A DNA stretch of 60,000 bases from Nymphaea colorata (GCF_008831285.2 NC_045138.2:19379934-19439933), one strand, 5' to 3'. Shown: positions 20,701 through 34,583, counted from the first letter of the stretch. Notes: generated from the letters alone by a model not told the origin. Translations and numbers: made by a program.

Positions 20701-23181
20701 CACACAGGCTGGAATTGGCCTCTCCAGTGGGTACAGTGGAATTGAAGGGGAACCAGAAAACATATCCAGGGTAGATGCAAAATACCCCGCTCTGTTGTTC
20801 AAGCAGCAACTTACAGCATATGTTGAGAAAATCTATGGCATGATCCGGGACAGTCTAAAGAAGGAAATCGCTCCATTTCTTAATACTTGCATTCAGGTAA
20901 AGTTCTTGAAGAAAAATTTCTGCCGCTGAAAACTGACATGGGACTCAAGCATGATGAAAATGCATTCCCGAGTCCTGACGCCACCAAAGCTGTCTGCTCT
21001 TGCGGCTTGAATTTATATTAGGAAAAGAACTATCGTATTAGTCTGCTATCATTTACAAGTTTTAATTCACAGGCACCTAAAGCTTCAAGGTCTAGACCAG
21101 CACGAGGGTCATCTAAAAGCATCCTTTCAATTACAGTAGCAAAACAAGCATCCATGGTACATTGGCAAAGTATAGTGACGTGTCTGGACAGCACCTTGGG
21201 CATCATGTGTGAGAACCACGTACGTACAGCTCTAACTTCACTTCCTAAATTGGAGCTGAGGCCCCACGTAGTGGGCCTTTAACAAAAAAGTCATTTTTGG
21301 CCTGAAATTGTATGTATGTCTTTCATCGTCATACTGCTTCATAAGTAAATGTAAACAATCTGCAGGTACCTCCAATGATCATAAGGAAGACATTCAATCA
21401 GGTCTTCTCATTCGTCAATGTGCAGCTTTTCAACAGGTGAGAGGTTTCATCCAATTAATACCACGGTTTATGCATCAGCTTTCCTAGAAAAGCTTTTGGC
21501 TGCCCACTTAAAATAACTTTGTCAATGAGCCATTCAGATAAATATATGACTTCTAACATTTGGTATTACTTCTTCCTGTTTTCAAGTTTATTATTACGAC
21601 GCGAATGCTGCTCATTCAGCAATGCGGAGTATGTCAAAGCAGGCCTACAGGAACTGGAGCTGTGGTGCTCTAAAGCCACAGAAGAGGTAAACTAGCCATA
21701 ATCTTACATACCAAAAGCGCAAAAAGTTTTTTAACAGAGGAAACTCCAAGTAGTTTCAATCCAGAACAGTAAATCCATATTGGACACCTAGCCTTGAAAT
21801 TTACTTTTCCATTTATAGTTTGCTATATCACTTTTATGAGCTCTCTTGCTTTCTTTCCCCTATCTAACTCTTATGGTCTAATATTGCAGTTTTCTGGTAC
21901 ATCCTGGGATGAGCTCCAACATATTCGGCAGGCTGTGGCCTTCTTGGTAATTGGTCGAAGAAATCGAAATGAAAATTCCATCTTTCAGGCAACATGTGAC
22001 CAACCTAAATTTGTCTTAATTAAATGTAGGTCCTCCTCCAGAAGCCAACCAGATCCTTGCATGAGATCACCGACGAGCTGTGCCCGGTAAGTGAAGCGAA
22101 GGGAACTCCTTCAGCAGTCATTTGAACATGATAAAAATGAATTAGTCATTCACGTAATCTGTTCTTGTACAAATTTCCATGCCTTTTTTTCAGGTCTTAA
22201 GTGTGCCACAGATATACAGAATTGGGACCATGTTCTGGGATGACAAGTACGGCACACAGGGTCTATCACAAGAAGTAAGACGCCAACATGTTTTTATTTT
22301 CCATTTTATTGGTTACTGCAGGACCAATTCTTGAGAAACTATAGATATCCATGAATATGAACTTGTGGTTCTAAATTCGAAGATAAATGTCTTTCAGGTT
22401 ATTAGCAAGATGAGAGTGCTGATGACAGAGGATTCTATCAGCATGCCTAACAATTCTTTCCTGCTTGATGATGATTCAAGGTAAAGATTTGGACATATTT
22501 GAGAATGGAAATATAATGGACGAAAACATGATCTATACAGGAAGAAAGGTTTTGTTGTCTTTAAAAGTACCCCGCTCTGGTACGACCAACTGATGATGGT
22601 CAACAAATTGATGGGGTTCAAGGATTTGAAACTATAATTGATGTCTCTTGGCACAAGATCAGATCAACATGTGCAATGGTCAGGGGACTCTCAAGAGTTT
22701 TTCCAGTGTTTTTGTCCAATGGTCACTTAGATCGTACGTTTACCTAGTCATACTATCCCGTATAGTCATTATCTCGATTGTTTTTCACAATATTTTCACA
22801 ACTGCTTTAGTGTTTTTCGATGAGAAAAGGAAAAAATGTCTAAAATTTATGAAGCAAATTGAGCGCACTTCCTATAAGTAAAGCTTTACGGTGCTCTCAT
22901 GAAAGCTTGAGACTGAATTTTTCCTTTCAGCTATTCAGAAAAAAAACGTTGTTCCAATACATTTTTGTTAAAGAATTCAAACTTAGATCTGAGCTCATCA
23001 TGCGCTTGTGTATCATTGTACTTGTACTTAAGTTTTTGGAAATATGGCGTGTTGCAGCATACCCTTCTCTCTGGACGACATAGCAAGATCTGCAATGGAC
23101 ATACACCTCTGTGATGTTGAACCGCCTCCCCTTCTCAGGCAGAACTCGGAGTTCCATTTCTTGCTGCAACGTGCAGAGTGA
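12107..23181 (+). CDS. Class XI myosin heavy chain, complete, 40 coding exons, 1562 residues
   Basis: Class XI myosins are plant motors that move along actin and drive organelle transport and cytoplasmic streaming. The assembled product has the full family layout: SH3-like N-terminus, motor domain to about residue 730, six IQ motifs (about 735-880), coiled coil (about 885-1090), linker, and a C-terminal cargo-binding tail with dilute (DIL) domain ending at LLQRAE. Visible motor signatures are P-loop GESGAGKT (about 155), switch I NNNSSRFGKF (about 211), switch [10 protein letters not shown] (about 433) and actin-binding HYIRCVKPN. The start is an ATG at 12107-12109 that forms a coding exon by itself. 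Splicing joins it to GGAACTTCT, giving [14 protein letters not shown], the expected class XI beginning. All 39 introns are GT-AG and the frame stays open throughout, so the gene looks intact. Length matches the family (about 1500-1560). One oddity is LCINL in the relay helix where FCINY is usual. The exact subfamily is not assigned. Confidence 0.97.
12325..13483 (+). other. Myosin XI intron 2 with CT/GT microsatellite
   Basis: This is the longest intron of the gene (1159 bp). It carries a TC run and then a TG run at about 12700-12745, and an interrupted GT stretch to about 12765. No exon or RNA gene is visible. Confidence 0.85.
17717..18486 (+). other. Myosin XI: exons 20-22, converter end and six IQ motifs
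   Basis: Exons 17717-17894, 17983-18188 and 18367-18486. After [17 protein letters not shown], the family's converter/lever junction, come six IQ-type segments with cores [40 protein letters not shown] and LQCLWRAR. These bind calmodulin or related light chains. Six is the usual number in class XI. Confidence 0.93.
18575..19902 (+). other. Myosin XI: exons 23-28, coiled-coil region and linker
   Basis: Exons 18575-18673, 18757-18972, 19220-19359, 19427-19528, 19643-19766 and 19846-19902. The segment begins [22 protein letters not shown], typical of class XI dimerisation helices. It contains the family motif [10 protein letters not shown] and then Glu/Lys/Leu-rich heptads. The final part before the tail is rich in Thr/Pro/Ser and looks unstructured. 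Confidence 0.9.
20001..23181 (+). other. Myosin XI: exons 29-40, cargo-binding globular tail with DIL domain
   Basis: Exons 20001-20060, 20161-20334, 20450-20605, 20690-20896, 21073-21219, 21366-21436, 21587-21686, 21890-21946, 22030-22086, 22194-22274, 22398-22480 and 23058-23181. Family landmarks are [60 protein letters not shown] and [13 protein letters not shown]. The last exon lies 577 bp after its neighbour and gives [19 protein letters not shown] followed by TGA. Confidence 0.93.
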
Positions 23182-23436
23182 AATGGCAATTTTGCTAGTA
23201 TTGCATAGCAAGCGTGTGGAATTTTCCTTTCACCATGTAAAAATTCATAGTTGGTCATCTTTTTTTTTTTTTTTTATTGAATCCCATTGATTTTTTCTTC
23301 TTTTGGGGTCATTATTTTAATCTTCAATCTCCTTGTATTTGAGGTTGTGCCCTTTACTAAATAGGTCCGTGAGTGTGAATGAGATTTTACATGGACGTGT
23401 AACTGATCGTGTATTGAATTCTTTTTCTCCAATACA

Positions 23437-23442
23437 ATAAAG
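23437..23442 (+). terminator. Candidate polyadenylation signal of the myosin gene
   Basis: AATAAA lies about 256 nt after the stop codon at 23181, behind T-rich sequence, a reasonable plant 3' UTR length. Plant signals are loose, so this is only a candidate. Confidence 0.4.
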
Positions 23443-24179
23443 GGAAAAAAGAAGTGGTTTGATTTCTGATATATTGCTGCTTTTGATCAATGAGGCGTTT
23501 GGTTTGGTGCAGCTGGGGGTTGCCCAATGCACATCGGCTTAATTTTTTTAATAAAAAAAATTGAAAGTGATGAAAAATAAATATTGGCCAAACATTGCTT
23601 TCGGGGATCGATAAATACAATCCTAGATGATATGTGATTGAGTTCATTTTCAATCGTTCCAAGAATGGAGGGATTTGGACAGCAAGCAAAGAAAATTAAT
23701 AAAGAATATCTCGAACTGGTACCAACTATAGGACTAAATGACTTATATGCCCTCATTAAACTGGTAAAATCCGGCAGCTCTTCCTCCCTAGATAGAGCAG
23801 CTGCTCTCCATGCACGTGTCGTCTGCTCCAGCTCTTCTCTCTACACATCCTTCCTTCGGTTAGGAGGGCAACAGCGCGGCCATGGCTATTGGCTGCTGCC
23901 TGCCTTCACAGTAGAGGCTAAGGGCATCCTCTCTAGTGGGGAGAGACACGGTACCATCAAGTGCCTATGCGTGCAATTTCTTAGGTGAAGGTGGTTGTAT
24001 ATGCCACTTTAATATATGACAAAAAGCCCATGTTTAATACAATTTTTTTTTTGTAGAGATAAGAATGAAAACTACAAAAAAAAGATTCGGATATTTGATA
24101 AATGTAAAATTTATCAGTCTCAATATGCATATAGTTATGACCAATATAAGGTAAAAAAAAGTTGTCATTTTTTGTGTCA

Positions 24180-24410
24180 ATTATAGCGTTATCTCATTAT
24201 CTCATACATATTTTATTATCTCATAAATATTATTTCATACTTATATTTAGTATTATCTGATACCTCCATCTATTATCTCATTATTTCATATATATTTTAT
24301 TATTTCATACTTGTGTTTAGCGTTATCTCATGCATATGTCTGTTATTTTATTATCTCATAAATTTTTTGTTATCTCATAAACATTATCTCATTCTTATGT
24401 TTTAGAAAAC
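24180..24410. repeat. Degenerate TTATCTCAT tandem repeat
   Basis: TTATCTCAT and close variants recur more than ten times. A higher-order unit is visible: CATACTTATATTTAG at about 24236 recurs as CATACTTGTGTTTAG about 70 bp later, with a third diverged copy about 85 bp further on. This looks like an old minisatellite. Confidence 0.6.
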
Positions 24411-24816
24411 TTAATAACTTAAGTGCTTCAGGCCTTTATGTTTTGGGTTGGATAAGAGTGAGTTGGGTGCGCTCTCAGTGCATGCAACACAAGTATGCCA
24501 AAGGATAAAAAGGAAGCATTTTTGAAATTATTAAGGAATGTTTTTTTTTTTACTTTTTTTTTAAATTTTTCTTTTTGACTTGACAAAAAAGTTTTTTTTA
24601 TTAAATAGGAGCAATTTTGTCATTAATCATTATGACATAAGAAATTTTCGTGCACCAATACGGTGTACATATACTGTTACGGGGTTGGATGCTTATTGGG
24701 GCATCGAGCCATTTGAGACCAAGTTAAGCCCTTTCCAATTCACTGCGCCATGGGACACCGAGTGAGGATCTAAATCCATTTTTTTTATTTTTATTTCATT
24801 TTGATTATATGCTCAC

Positions 24817-25175
24817 AATAGAAATTTATCCTCCTGAACATTGAGATTAACGATTATTTTAGTATGTGATTGATGCCTATAATTGTTTTTTTTTTTTGTG
24901 GATTTTTATATCTATTTGGACTTGGTTTTGGATCTCAGTCCAATATATGATATTCATTTTAGTTATGTATTACCTATAGAAGCTTATTATGAAAGTTCAG
25001 ACTAATGGTCATTGCCTACAACTATTTTTGTGGGCCTTCTATATTTATTTGGACATGGTTCTGGATCTAGTCTAATATGTGATACTTCACTTTATTTATG
25101 TTTTAACTATAGAAGCTTATTCTAGAAACTGAGATTAATGACCATTTCTGGTGCTGCTGATATTTCTACAGCCCT
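24817..25175. repeat. Three diverged tandem copies of a 132-157 bp unit
   Basis: CTATAGAAGCTTATT occurs at about 24974 and again 132 bp later at about 25106, with a weaker copy (CAATAGAAATTTATC) near 24817. Shared text also includes TATTTGGAC-TGGTT-TGGATCT and AATATATGATA or AATATGTGATA. No coding content. Confidence 0.7.
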
Positions 25176-25511
25176 CGCAAGTCCTTAATTGCTATTTATA
25201 TATATATATATAATCCAGACCACTTAAAATGCTTTCTAAGTCTCTTAAACATGACGTCAACATACCAGTTTGATTGCGACTACTATCTTAGTAGAAAACA
25301 AGCTTTAATGTATGATGATTTAAAAAAAACTTGATTTTTCGCTACTAAAATTTTGGTGTCCTAAGAGCTATTAATATTAATTTTTTCTTTTAGTGTTTTG
25401 AAAACAAACTTCAACTTGAAAAAAAATACTGAATCAATTTTAAGATCACACCTACAATGCAAAAAAATAAAATACTTTACATTACAGTTTGTACAATTTT
25501 AAGTGGTATGA

Positions 25512-25512
25512 C

Positions 25513-25544
<32 letters not shown>

Positions 25545-25790
25545 AATCAAATCAATGATTGGATGGTTTTCTTACTTCATTTGACAAAAATCATCGGAAA
25601 AGGTGCATTTATCGCTATAAATTGTAGCCAAACAACTAGCCTCCGGCCCCGCCACCACTACATCTTTCACGATGATTTTTAAAGGCAAAAAATTAAAAAA
25701 AAATTGACCATAGCTGACTAATTACAATTCCTATGTAAATAAATAAATAAATAAATAAACAAATAAATTATATATATATATGTGTGTGTT
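25512..25790. repeat. Simple repeats: CT run, AAAT run, TA/TG run
   Basis: A CT run of about 26 bp lies at 25512-25537. An AAAT-type tetranucleotide run at 25736-25767 passes directly into TA and then TG dinucleotides up to about 25790. Other short TA runs sit at 25195-25214 and 26389-26410. Confidence 0.85.
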
Positions 25791-26067
25791 AAATATTGCC
25801 GGATAGTTAAAACTAAAAGTTTGTTGTCAAAAAGCGGTCGTTAAATTGGCGTTAGCCAAGATTTCTGATGCATCGATGGTTTATAGTAAATTTAGAGACG
25901 AATTATAGTTTTTAAATTGTAATTTTAATTATCTACAACTATTTGACACAGACGCTTAAACTAGGCCCAATAAAATTAATTATTAAGGTTTTTTTTACAA
26001 TCTAACCTTATAGAAACCTAAATTGAGTTAATTATTCTTATTTTAATAATGTCTTCTTTAAGGGCAC

Positions 26068-26372
26068 CAGGCCAGCTGGACTGGGGCCGGGCTCAAAAAA
26101 ATGGCACTAGGACAGCTCGTGTGGGCTCGATAATAGTTTTTTAATATATATTTTATTATATATATATATATAATTTTAATATTATATTATGATTTTTAAT
26201 ATTTATATATTATTTTTAGTTAAAATATACATTTTATAATTTAATTGGGCCGGGCTCAGGCCCGCGTTTCGGATGTTGGGCCCGGCCGGGCTCAAGCGCT
26301 GGTTTCGGGTGTCGGGCCAGCCCGAGCCCGACTTTTTATCGGGCTAGGCCGAACCGGTAGATGCCTAGGCTT
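26068..26372. mobile_element. GGGCCGGGCTC-type dispersed repeat, probable decayed DNA transposon
   Basis: A GC-rich left block with GGGCCGGGCTC, an AT-rich centre and a GC-rich right block full of CGGGCTC/GCCCGA words make a rough symmetric structure. The ends AGGGCACC and (complement) TAGGCATC are only weakly alike, and no target duplication is evident. Family left open. Confidence 0.35.
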
Positions 26373-28280
26373 ATTATTTACCAATTAGTATATATATATA
26401 TATATATATACACCAAAAGCTGTTCAATGGTGAGTCGTATCAGGCAAGCAAACGATGATCTGATGATGGTGTTCTCGTTCTCTGATCATATAATCGGAAG
26501 TTTACCTACCATATGAATTCTCAATAAAGGGCTAAATTCAATTATCATGTGGAAGGATCAAGTTAATTAATGCCCCACTGTGTCCGGAACTAGCGTGGGC
26601 CCGAACTCTCTGTCTGACCGTCTTCTAGATTTTGTTGGTGTCGGATAAATACCGTGTGGAACGGAACAATATGGGCCCGATCCTGATCCATTAGCAGATC
26701 TCATTCGGAAAAAGACAAGGTCGTGCGTGCCCCGTAGCTCTCACCCATTTTTGGTACCTTAGATTAGGTAAATGATAATCCAGATCTGTGGTTGGGTCCC
26801 CCGACATGACATACAGGAGATTGACATGTCATGTGTACAACACGTGAATGATCCAACGGTCAGAACTCGCAGTTGTTGGATCACAAGATGAAGATCCTGA
26901 TCATTGGATGGACAGGGATAATTTTTAAAGTGGGTCAGGGTCTGATCCGAAGCATGGGTACCACCTATAATGTAGGAGTACCCAGATCTATGGTCCAAGT
27001 CCACCTCAATGACCCGTTTGACAAAACAGGCACCAACTGCCATTAATTTTGGAGGTGGGGATGTCAATGGATCAATTGTACCGTCTACCATGTCCAGACA
27101 AGTGAATAGTTTGCATACTTCAGATTTGTAACTGAATTTGAATGAAGAAAAAATCAGGCCACATCTGAATCTGATTCTTAAAACTGCAACCAAATTCCAG
27201 AACTTTCGTGGTGGATTCGATGCATCCAAAACCCAATCATGCTTTTTGACAATAAAATTGAGATATGATTTCAAATGTTGAATTGGAGATGGACACTTAA
27301 CGTCGTTTCCGGAATCTAAATCTGATCTGGCTTTCCATTTGGATTTGAAAACTTTTTCTATATACAGTTACTTTAATATCTTTCCATTGGATATTTAATC
27401 TGAATCAATCGAACCCTAGACCAGGAAAAAGGGCTTCTTATGAAACTCATATCTGTTTAGGGAGAGGAATCTTGTTGAGGAGTCCGCGTTACAGATATAT
27501 CCGGTAGGTTCGACATGCACCCATTTATAGAGGCGCAATGTGCTTTTAGTACTAGATAAAGTTCGCCCTTAGACCGAGAGATTGTGAAAATTTTAATATA
27601 ATGCAGTGTAAGCATAAATGCTTTAGAAGCGATGTTACAATATTTCGAATACACTCGAATACCTATCCATTAAGTCAACGAACATAAAATATCAAGGTCT
27701 AGACAAGGACGACTGGAAAAAACACCTAGCTATGTAACTTGCATAGTCAACATAAATGACAATGTTCATCACATAATGCTAATGAGATCATGGAAGAGGA
27801 CATGACTTCAGCATTGGAAGTCTTCCTGGGTAAACCTAATACAGAAACTTATCGGACCAAGTATGTTCTTTGGTAAGCACCTTTTTTTTCGGGCATCATA
27901 CAGTTTTTTTTTTCCTTTTGGGTTTACTTATCACTCAGTAGGGCCGCACCCACGTTAAACGAAGCGGTTGGTCGCCTGGTGGCATGGATTCCTGCAAGTC
28001 ACACAATTCAATAGCTTTGTCTTACAAAAGAATTGGCCCGGGCCATGCCCAATTTTGAGCAGGTATTTTCAGAAATTCCATTAAGACATATACGGCGAAA
28101 TTAGGCCACATTTACAGATTTCAGGTCCCCTAAACGGGAACAAGCATGCAGCAAATACTTTACACTTACTTTTCCTTCTGACATCTCTCTCTCTCTCTTT
28201 TCCCTATATATATTTATATACCAAAGAAAAATATCGAAAATTTTTTCTTAAAGATACCCACCGAACCAGCTCATCAAACA

Positions 28281-31200
28281 TCAACTGACGGTTCTCCCAT
28301 AGCATATGGATGAGATATAAAGGTTCTTTGACCATTTATCCTGCGCAAAAAGACAGGCTTATGAGTACAGGAAAAGAAAAAGAATAGCCAAAAACCAGTC
28401 CACGCACACAAAACAATAATATAATCCTTGGTGAAAAGTAACTCAAATGCAATCCTCAACTGAATGCATTGGATATAGTCGTGATTATGAGGAGGGCATG
28501 CACGTTTATGGGTGTCTATGTCTATGACTCTATACATAACAACTGAGAGTTCTAGTCATTTAACTCAAACACTAGATGTGCAAAAGGCTTAATTTGAGAG
28601 TGCACAAAGCAGATTGTTTTTCTTTGTTTGGCCAACTATTTCATTGACGGTCTAAGACCAACCCAAGCTAATTATTCAATTTGGGACGATGATTATCTTA
28701 ACTAAGCATCAATTTAAATGAATCAAAATATATAAGGCCTCTGAAATTCATTAGAAAAACTTGTTCTTTTTACCATGTCAAATCTGCAAGATCCTGTGTT
28801 GGAGATATTGAGAATATATACCTTAACATGGGAACTTGGAAATGCAGATGTTCTAAGAGTTTCTTGTGTTTCATCTGCTATTCTACGCCTACTTGAACTC
28901 AATATGAAGGCCGCTTGATCGGATGTTGCTGCAATTGAGGTTATCCGATATCCGTTCTCCCACCGCCTGTGAATTCCTTCACTTGGATAGAGAAAGTCAA
29001 GTTCCACAACCTATGATCATTATAATCTTATATCAGATAACAGAAGAATTTGTGATTTAGAAGAGGTAAAGGTTCAATGCAGCGTCAACAATGAAGAGAG
29101 AAAAAGAAAAATAAAGTTTAATGTTGGATTTTGTTCTCGCGGGTTGCGTTTCAGCAGTAGCAGTTCATCAAATTATGGGTATGTCTGTTATAGGAGAACC
29201 TCGCTTCCAAGAGATTCTTGGTCAGTATAGAAGACTAACAATTACACACCAGGTGTCAAAGTACCTTAGCAGCATGTCGTTAGTCTTTATTTTCATTTGA
29301 AAAGAACATGTTCAAAAACAGATTATGTATCCAATTGCAAACACCATTGTGCCCCTCTCTCCCAGCAAGAACTGCTTGAAGTCCATAAAGATGATATGAA
29401 AAAGAATGCTATTACATATGGTGAGAATTACACAGTAAAAACTGTAGTTTAGATCTCAGTAACTCCTACTAAGTATTAACCATATGTTACCACTATGTCA
29501 TCATTCAACAGCTATGGTCATTTATGATTAGCAATGAGGAGAAATTAATTGCTTCAACCTTTGCTTCCAGATCATTAACCAGATAGTTGTGTTTGATGAC
29601 ACAATGAAAGAAACGACGTTTTGTTTGGATGACAAAATAAAACGCATCGTTCATTTTTCCCTGTAAATAACTCAAATGAGGCCAATAATTCTTGTCCCAG
29701 GGAAAGCACCCCTTTTGTCAAAACTGGATTTTTCATAAAACATTCAGAACTGGATTTTTCATGAACATAGTTTTGACCATACTCAAACACACACTAATTT
29801 TTCAGACCTTTGGTTAGTCTGACAAATGGAATAAATTTGTAACTGCTGAACAACTTTGCCCAAAAGTTGAGAAAAATTCATAAAACGCTTTTAAAGTATT
29901 CCATTTACCAAGCGAACATTTAAGGTCAAGTTGGTAGTACATAGCTTAAGAACTATGTTTAAGAGCATCACCCACCTAGCCTCAAGTGCATTGTGCATGA
30001 TACAATCATTCCAATGAAAAATAAGTACAAGAAAAAAGATGTACCTGATCAGAAAACCCAGAGTTTCTTGACATAACTACACACCATTTGCTGCAGGAGG
30101 TAGCCATGGATGTGACATGAAAACCCTCTTTCCACTTCTTGCTTATCCATTTGAAAGGGAATGTGTCGCTCACTTTGTACGACTGTTGGTTATAAGGGGT
30201 TCCTTCAACAACATTCACAGCATAATTTAAGAAACTCATCATTTAAAACAGTTGAATACATGGATAATAAATTAAGGGTGAAATTGTTAAGAGATTAACA
30301 ATGATTTTTAAAGTTGCATGGTTTTAGGTGCTACCATGGACTGAACAGAAGAAAATAAAATTCATAAAGCATCTAAAGATTAGGGTCCAACCCTTGGACA
30401 TCACCACCAAGGAACTCCCATTGGTTGCACCAGCAACGGCAGTTATGTAGTAGTTCTTTTCCCATTGCTCCATTATCCATTCCTGCGGAAAAGAAAGGTT
30501 ACATTGTCAAGAAGTCATTAACATGTAAAAGGAGAAACAATTAGAATGTCCTGCAATGCAAACCTTGCGTAAGAAGGATGCTGAAATCTCATAAACCTGG
30601 GCACTAAAGTTGGTTCCTGCATCCATGATAAGAGCCCATAGATTTGCGCAGGATGCCACCGAGCTGATGAATAGACCATCTTGATTACCTTTGTGCACAT
30701 GCTGAAGCAGTCTTGAATCTACAACATTGAAATGATATCTACAGAATGATGTGAAGCAGAGTTATCCATGTATGACTGGCATCCTTTGCAATATTGGCAA
30801 ACAGAAACTTAAAGTTCATCATATATAGTTCTATCGTGTTGTGAAAGACTGAGAAGGAGAACTAGGTGCAGCTAGGCAGGAATAGGTGCATTAAGCAGCC
30901 ATGCGCCCCATAATGTTAATTTCTAAAATTAAACAAAAGTATTTCTTTCTCAATGAAAAGGCTATTATTATCAACTTCTAACAACAAAACAATTAAAATG
31001 CACAACAAAAATCATATTAAACATTCCATAATATGATAACAAGCATAACTAAAAATTTCAAAGTTTGAAAAACAAACTCAGTAAATTTGAACAATTACGT
31101 TTAAAGGTTATATAGCATAAAAAAAGCAAGCCTAGTCATGCTTTTAATAACATAGCAATAGCCTTCAATGCAAGAGAAGGAAGGGCAATAAGTGATCAAA

Positions 31201-34200
31201 CAGAAAAAAGAAATCCTAATAGTTTATTTTTCCAGTACCAAAATCAGGAAATTGCTTGCCACAAATGTGTGCAATGGAACCATCTCTTAGTTAATGTGGG
31301 AGCCAGTTTCAAAGAACTTGAGCAATTTATTGAAGGACCACTATCTATTCCTCGCACACATATGTTTTTGTCCAATTTATTTAAATTCAAAAATATTTCC
31401 AAAGATCCTCAAAGAAAAAAAAGTATTCTAAATCATTTTCAATTGATCCCTAGCTGAGAAAATCAGGAAACTGATATTTCTACCTATGCTTCATCCTTAT
31501 GTTATGATCCTTCCTTACCACATAACTACAGGCTTTTTTTGGCAAGCAAAGCGTGTTTCACAAGCTTTAAATGGTTCCACAAGAAACCTTTTCAAGCCTT
31601 ACCATCACACTGGAACTCTGATTTAGGAATAAACCACATGACCCAAGGTAGCATTTTAAACTACGAGCTCTCAAAGCCCAGACATGGAGAAAATCTAACC
31701 ACATGATTGAAAATAATTATGAAAAGTAAATTCCATGACAAAATGTAAAAGGGACAAAAATCACATACAAATTAGCATGTATAAGCCAGAAAGATGCATG
31801 TATTGTTATACCTTTGTTTCATGGGTCTGCGTGCATTGTAAACTGAAATCCACTGCGTTGCAGGGTTTCCTAAACGGACCTTTTTTCTAGGTTGATCTTC
31901 ATCTTCCAGGTTAACCAAAAGTCTTCCTCTTTTTTGCCCAACCTGAAACACAAAGAAAGACCTGAGATACAAGAGCCAACAAAGTAAAAAATACCAAAAA
32001 GTTCCCTGAATAAATTATGAATAGGTAAGATACTAAATCATCTACAGCTATGGTACATTGACTACATTCACCAACATCAGAAAAGAACAGTCCATGAACC
32101 AACCTTCAAAGCTCCATCAATCCTGACCGGTCTTGAGACTGCGCATGGTTCAATGAGACAATCAAACAGGCTAATCAATTTAGCATAGTTTGGCTCATCA
32201 TCAAACTTCATATTAGTTACAACATCAAGAAACTGCTTAAAGGGGACTGGGCAAAAACAACAAAGCATCTCTGTAGAAGTTGCCATCTTTTTTTTGCAGA
32301 CAAGGAATGACTTGTTGTCTCCCTGAAGCAACATAATAAACCATGATAATGAACAGCCTGAGTGCCTCAATAACAGAATTCTAAGACAAGGTGTTGATGC
32401 AACAAACTACCTGATATCCTTGCCAAGGAAGCCTTCCTTTTACAAGAAATATAAGTGTGTAGGCCAGCGATTCCAGGTCATCCCTTCTGCTTCCTGTCCT
32501 GCCCAGATGTGCATGGACACTTGCATAACGGATTGTCCCTCTGATGAAAGCACGAAAAGTCAGAAGCATTCCATGTAAAATGGAAATGCAACCATGACAA
32601 AGATCTTGCTGTTCCCAAACCTGAAAATGTCAGGCCTCTGGTCATAGTCTACATGATTGCCAGATGATGCGTCCTTCCACCTAGATGCTGAAAATAGCAC
32701 AGGGTCAATTTCATTAGCAACATCAATCAAGGGACTGGAACTCAATCCACAAAATAGAGAACAAAAAACCATATCCTGACCACAAAAATTTCTTTATTAG
32801 AAATTCAGCAATTCCAGACCTGATCAACTAAATTACAAAGATATCCACGCAATTCTTTGATCTTTGTGTATATAATATGAAGTTAAGCTCAAATAACAAA
32901 CCAAAACATACCCAAACCAAGATCAATAAGGTATAGCTTCTTCTCGTTTGGAGTTCCAGGCTGACCAAGGAGAAAGTTCTCTGGTTTAACATCTCCATGC
33001 ACAAAACTGAGTCACAGTAGAAACTTTCAAAGGTCAGCAATAATGGCATAGCAATGGAACACAACATGGGTATAACTTCTTCATGATTACAATCAAAGAA
33101 GGGCTATAGAATCAATACCCTCTTAAATGAAGTTTCTCAAGAATCGAAATTGCTTCCACGGCAATGCAAGCGACCATATTTGGAGACATCCTGATTGAAG
33201 TCAACATTTTCAGAGACCGAATATATTAAACAATAGCATAAGAAAAAGAAGAAGTATGTTTTCGTACAGTTGGCCTGAGTTGTTCCAAAGGTCCCATAAA
33301 CTTGGCCCAAGCATATCCATAACCTGAACATTGATGTTTTTGACCACCTCTCAGCAACCATAAATAAGGTATTTCATGGCCATTAAGGCACAAAATAACT
33401 TACCATGATATAGTAGTCTCCTAGCCGGCCCTTATGATGAACCAAAGGCAGCCCATAACATCCATTTAGAGTGCTGAAGTTGACAAGCCAGACAGAAAAT
33501 CAGAATTTCAAACCAAAAATATGTTTCCTAATTTCAATTATACAAACCATCAAATATTATTCTTACTTGTAAACTTGCCATTCATAAGGAGGTCCAAAGT
33601 TACAGCCTTTACTGCTGCGATGCTCAAACTTCAAGGCCACCTATCACATTAAAAGGCAATAAAGAATTATTTTTATCTTCTTAACAAGAACACAGAATAT
33701 CAAATACTACCTCCATTGCATCAGGCCCACCACGGTCCAAACCACCATTCAGTCGCCTACCAACATAAACCTGGCCAAAACCGCCTTTCCCTAATCTCCT
33801 CTCTACCTTGTATATAGGGGAATTTCCAACCTGAACCTGTGAGCAGATAGAATGTGAACAGGGTCAAAAGAAGAAAACAATAATGATATGCTGCTAAATC
33901 CAATAAGAAGCTGTTAAATTAAAAGAAAGAACAAGATCATGGATTCAAAAGCATTATTTCATTTACTATCATATTCTCTAACAGATATTTCCAGCAAATT
34001 TGAATGGGTTGGCAAATAACATGACATGCCAGTTCAGACTCCAACAAGTTGGTTGGCTAGATAAGGTATTTCATGCTTGCCTGCCTTAGAAAAGCAACCA
34101 AGTACTGCCCGTTTCAGACAATTCTGCAACTATTTAGCACCATCTTCACTAGTGCAGTGAATTGCTTTCTAGAGTAGAAATCAATTGTATAAACAAAGTT

Positions 34201-34583
34201 TTAGGTGATTTTAGAAATAACTCACTAGTTGAAAATTAAACAGTAATGTGATAAAATAAGCACAAATTATGCACATAGGAACAATGAAAAGCAAAAAACA
34301 TCAAAGATTGTTTCATAAGCAAATTTTATGTGAAATCTACCAACATATTGATAAAGCACATACATGCAAAAGTCTCTTTATTCACTTCTACAAAAATAGA
34401 AATCCAACATATGCCGTATCAAATGGTAAATTCCCAAAATGCATCTCACCATCTTTCTCACATGGACACTGTTGCACGCATCTCACAATCTTTCTCACAT
34501 GGACACTCTTGGTAGAGCATCGTACCCTTGTCGACACAGCTCAACACAGGTGTGGGTATGGGACATGGCTTTGACACCAGTGA

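Larger units (their letters stand above)
23182..28280. other. Intergenic AT-rich, repeat-laden DNA between myosin and kinase genes
   Basis: I see no gene. The contents are the myosin 3' UTR, a degenerate TTATCTCAT repeat (24180-24410), three diverged tandem copies of a roughly 130-157 bp unit (24817-25175) and several simple repeats. A GC-rich GGGCCGGG-type segment lies at 26068-26372. The longest open frame (minus, 26759-27274) has no domain and an improbable composition. The kinase gene's 3' UTR should lie just below 28281. Confidence 0.6.

Noticed and set aside
23638-23988. 116-codon plus-strand frame after the myosin gene
   Set aside because: It has no recognisable domain and a mixed low-complexity Ser run. 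It overlaps ordinary intergenic sequence past the candidate poly(A) site.
26759-27274. 171-codon open frame on the minus strand
   Set aside because: It has no domain, no exon partners, and a composition rich in Cys, His and Ile as expected by chance. It lies in repeat-like intergenic DNA.
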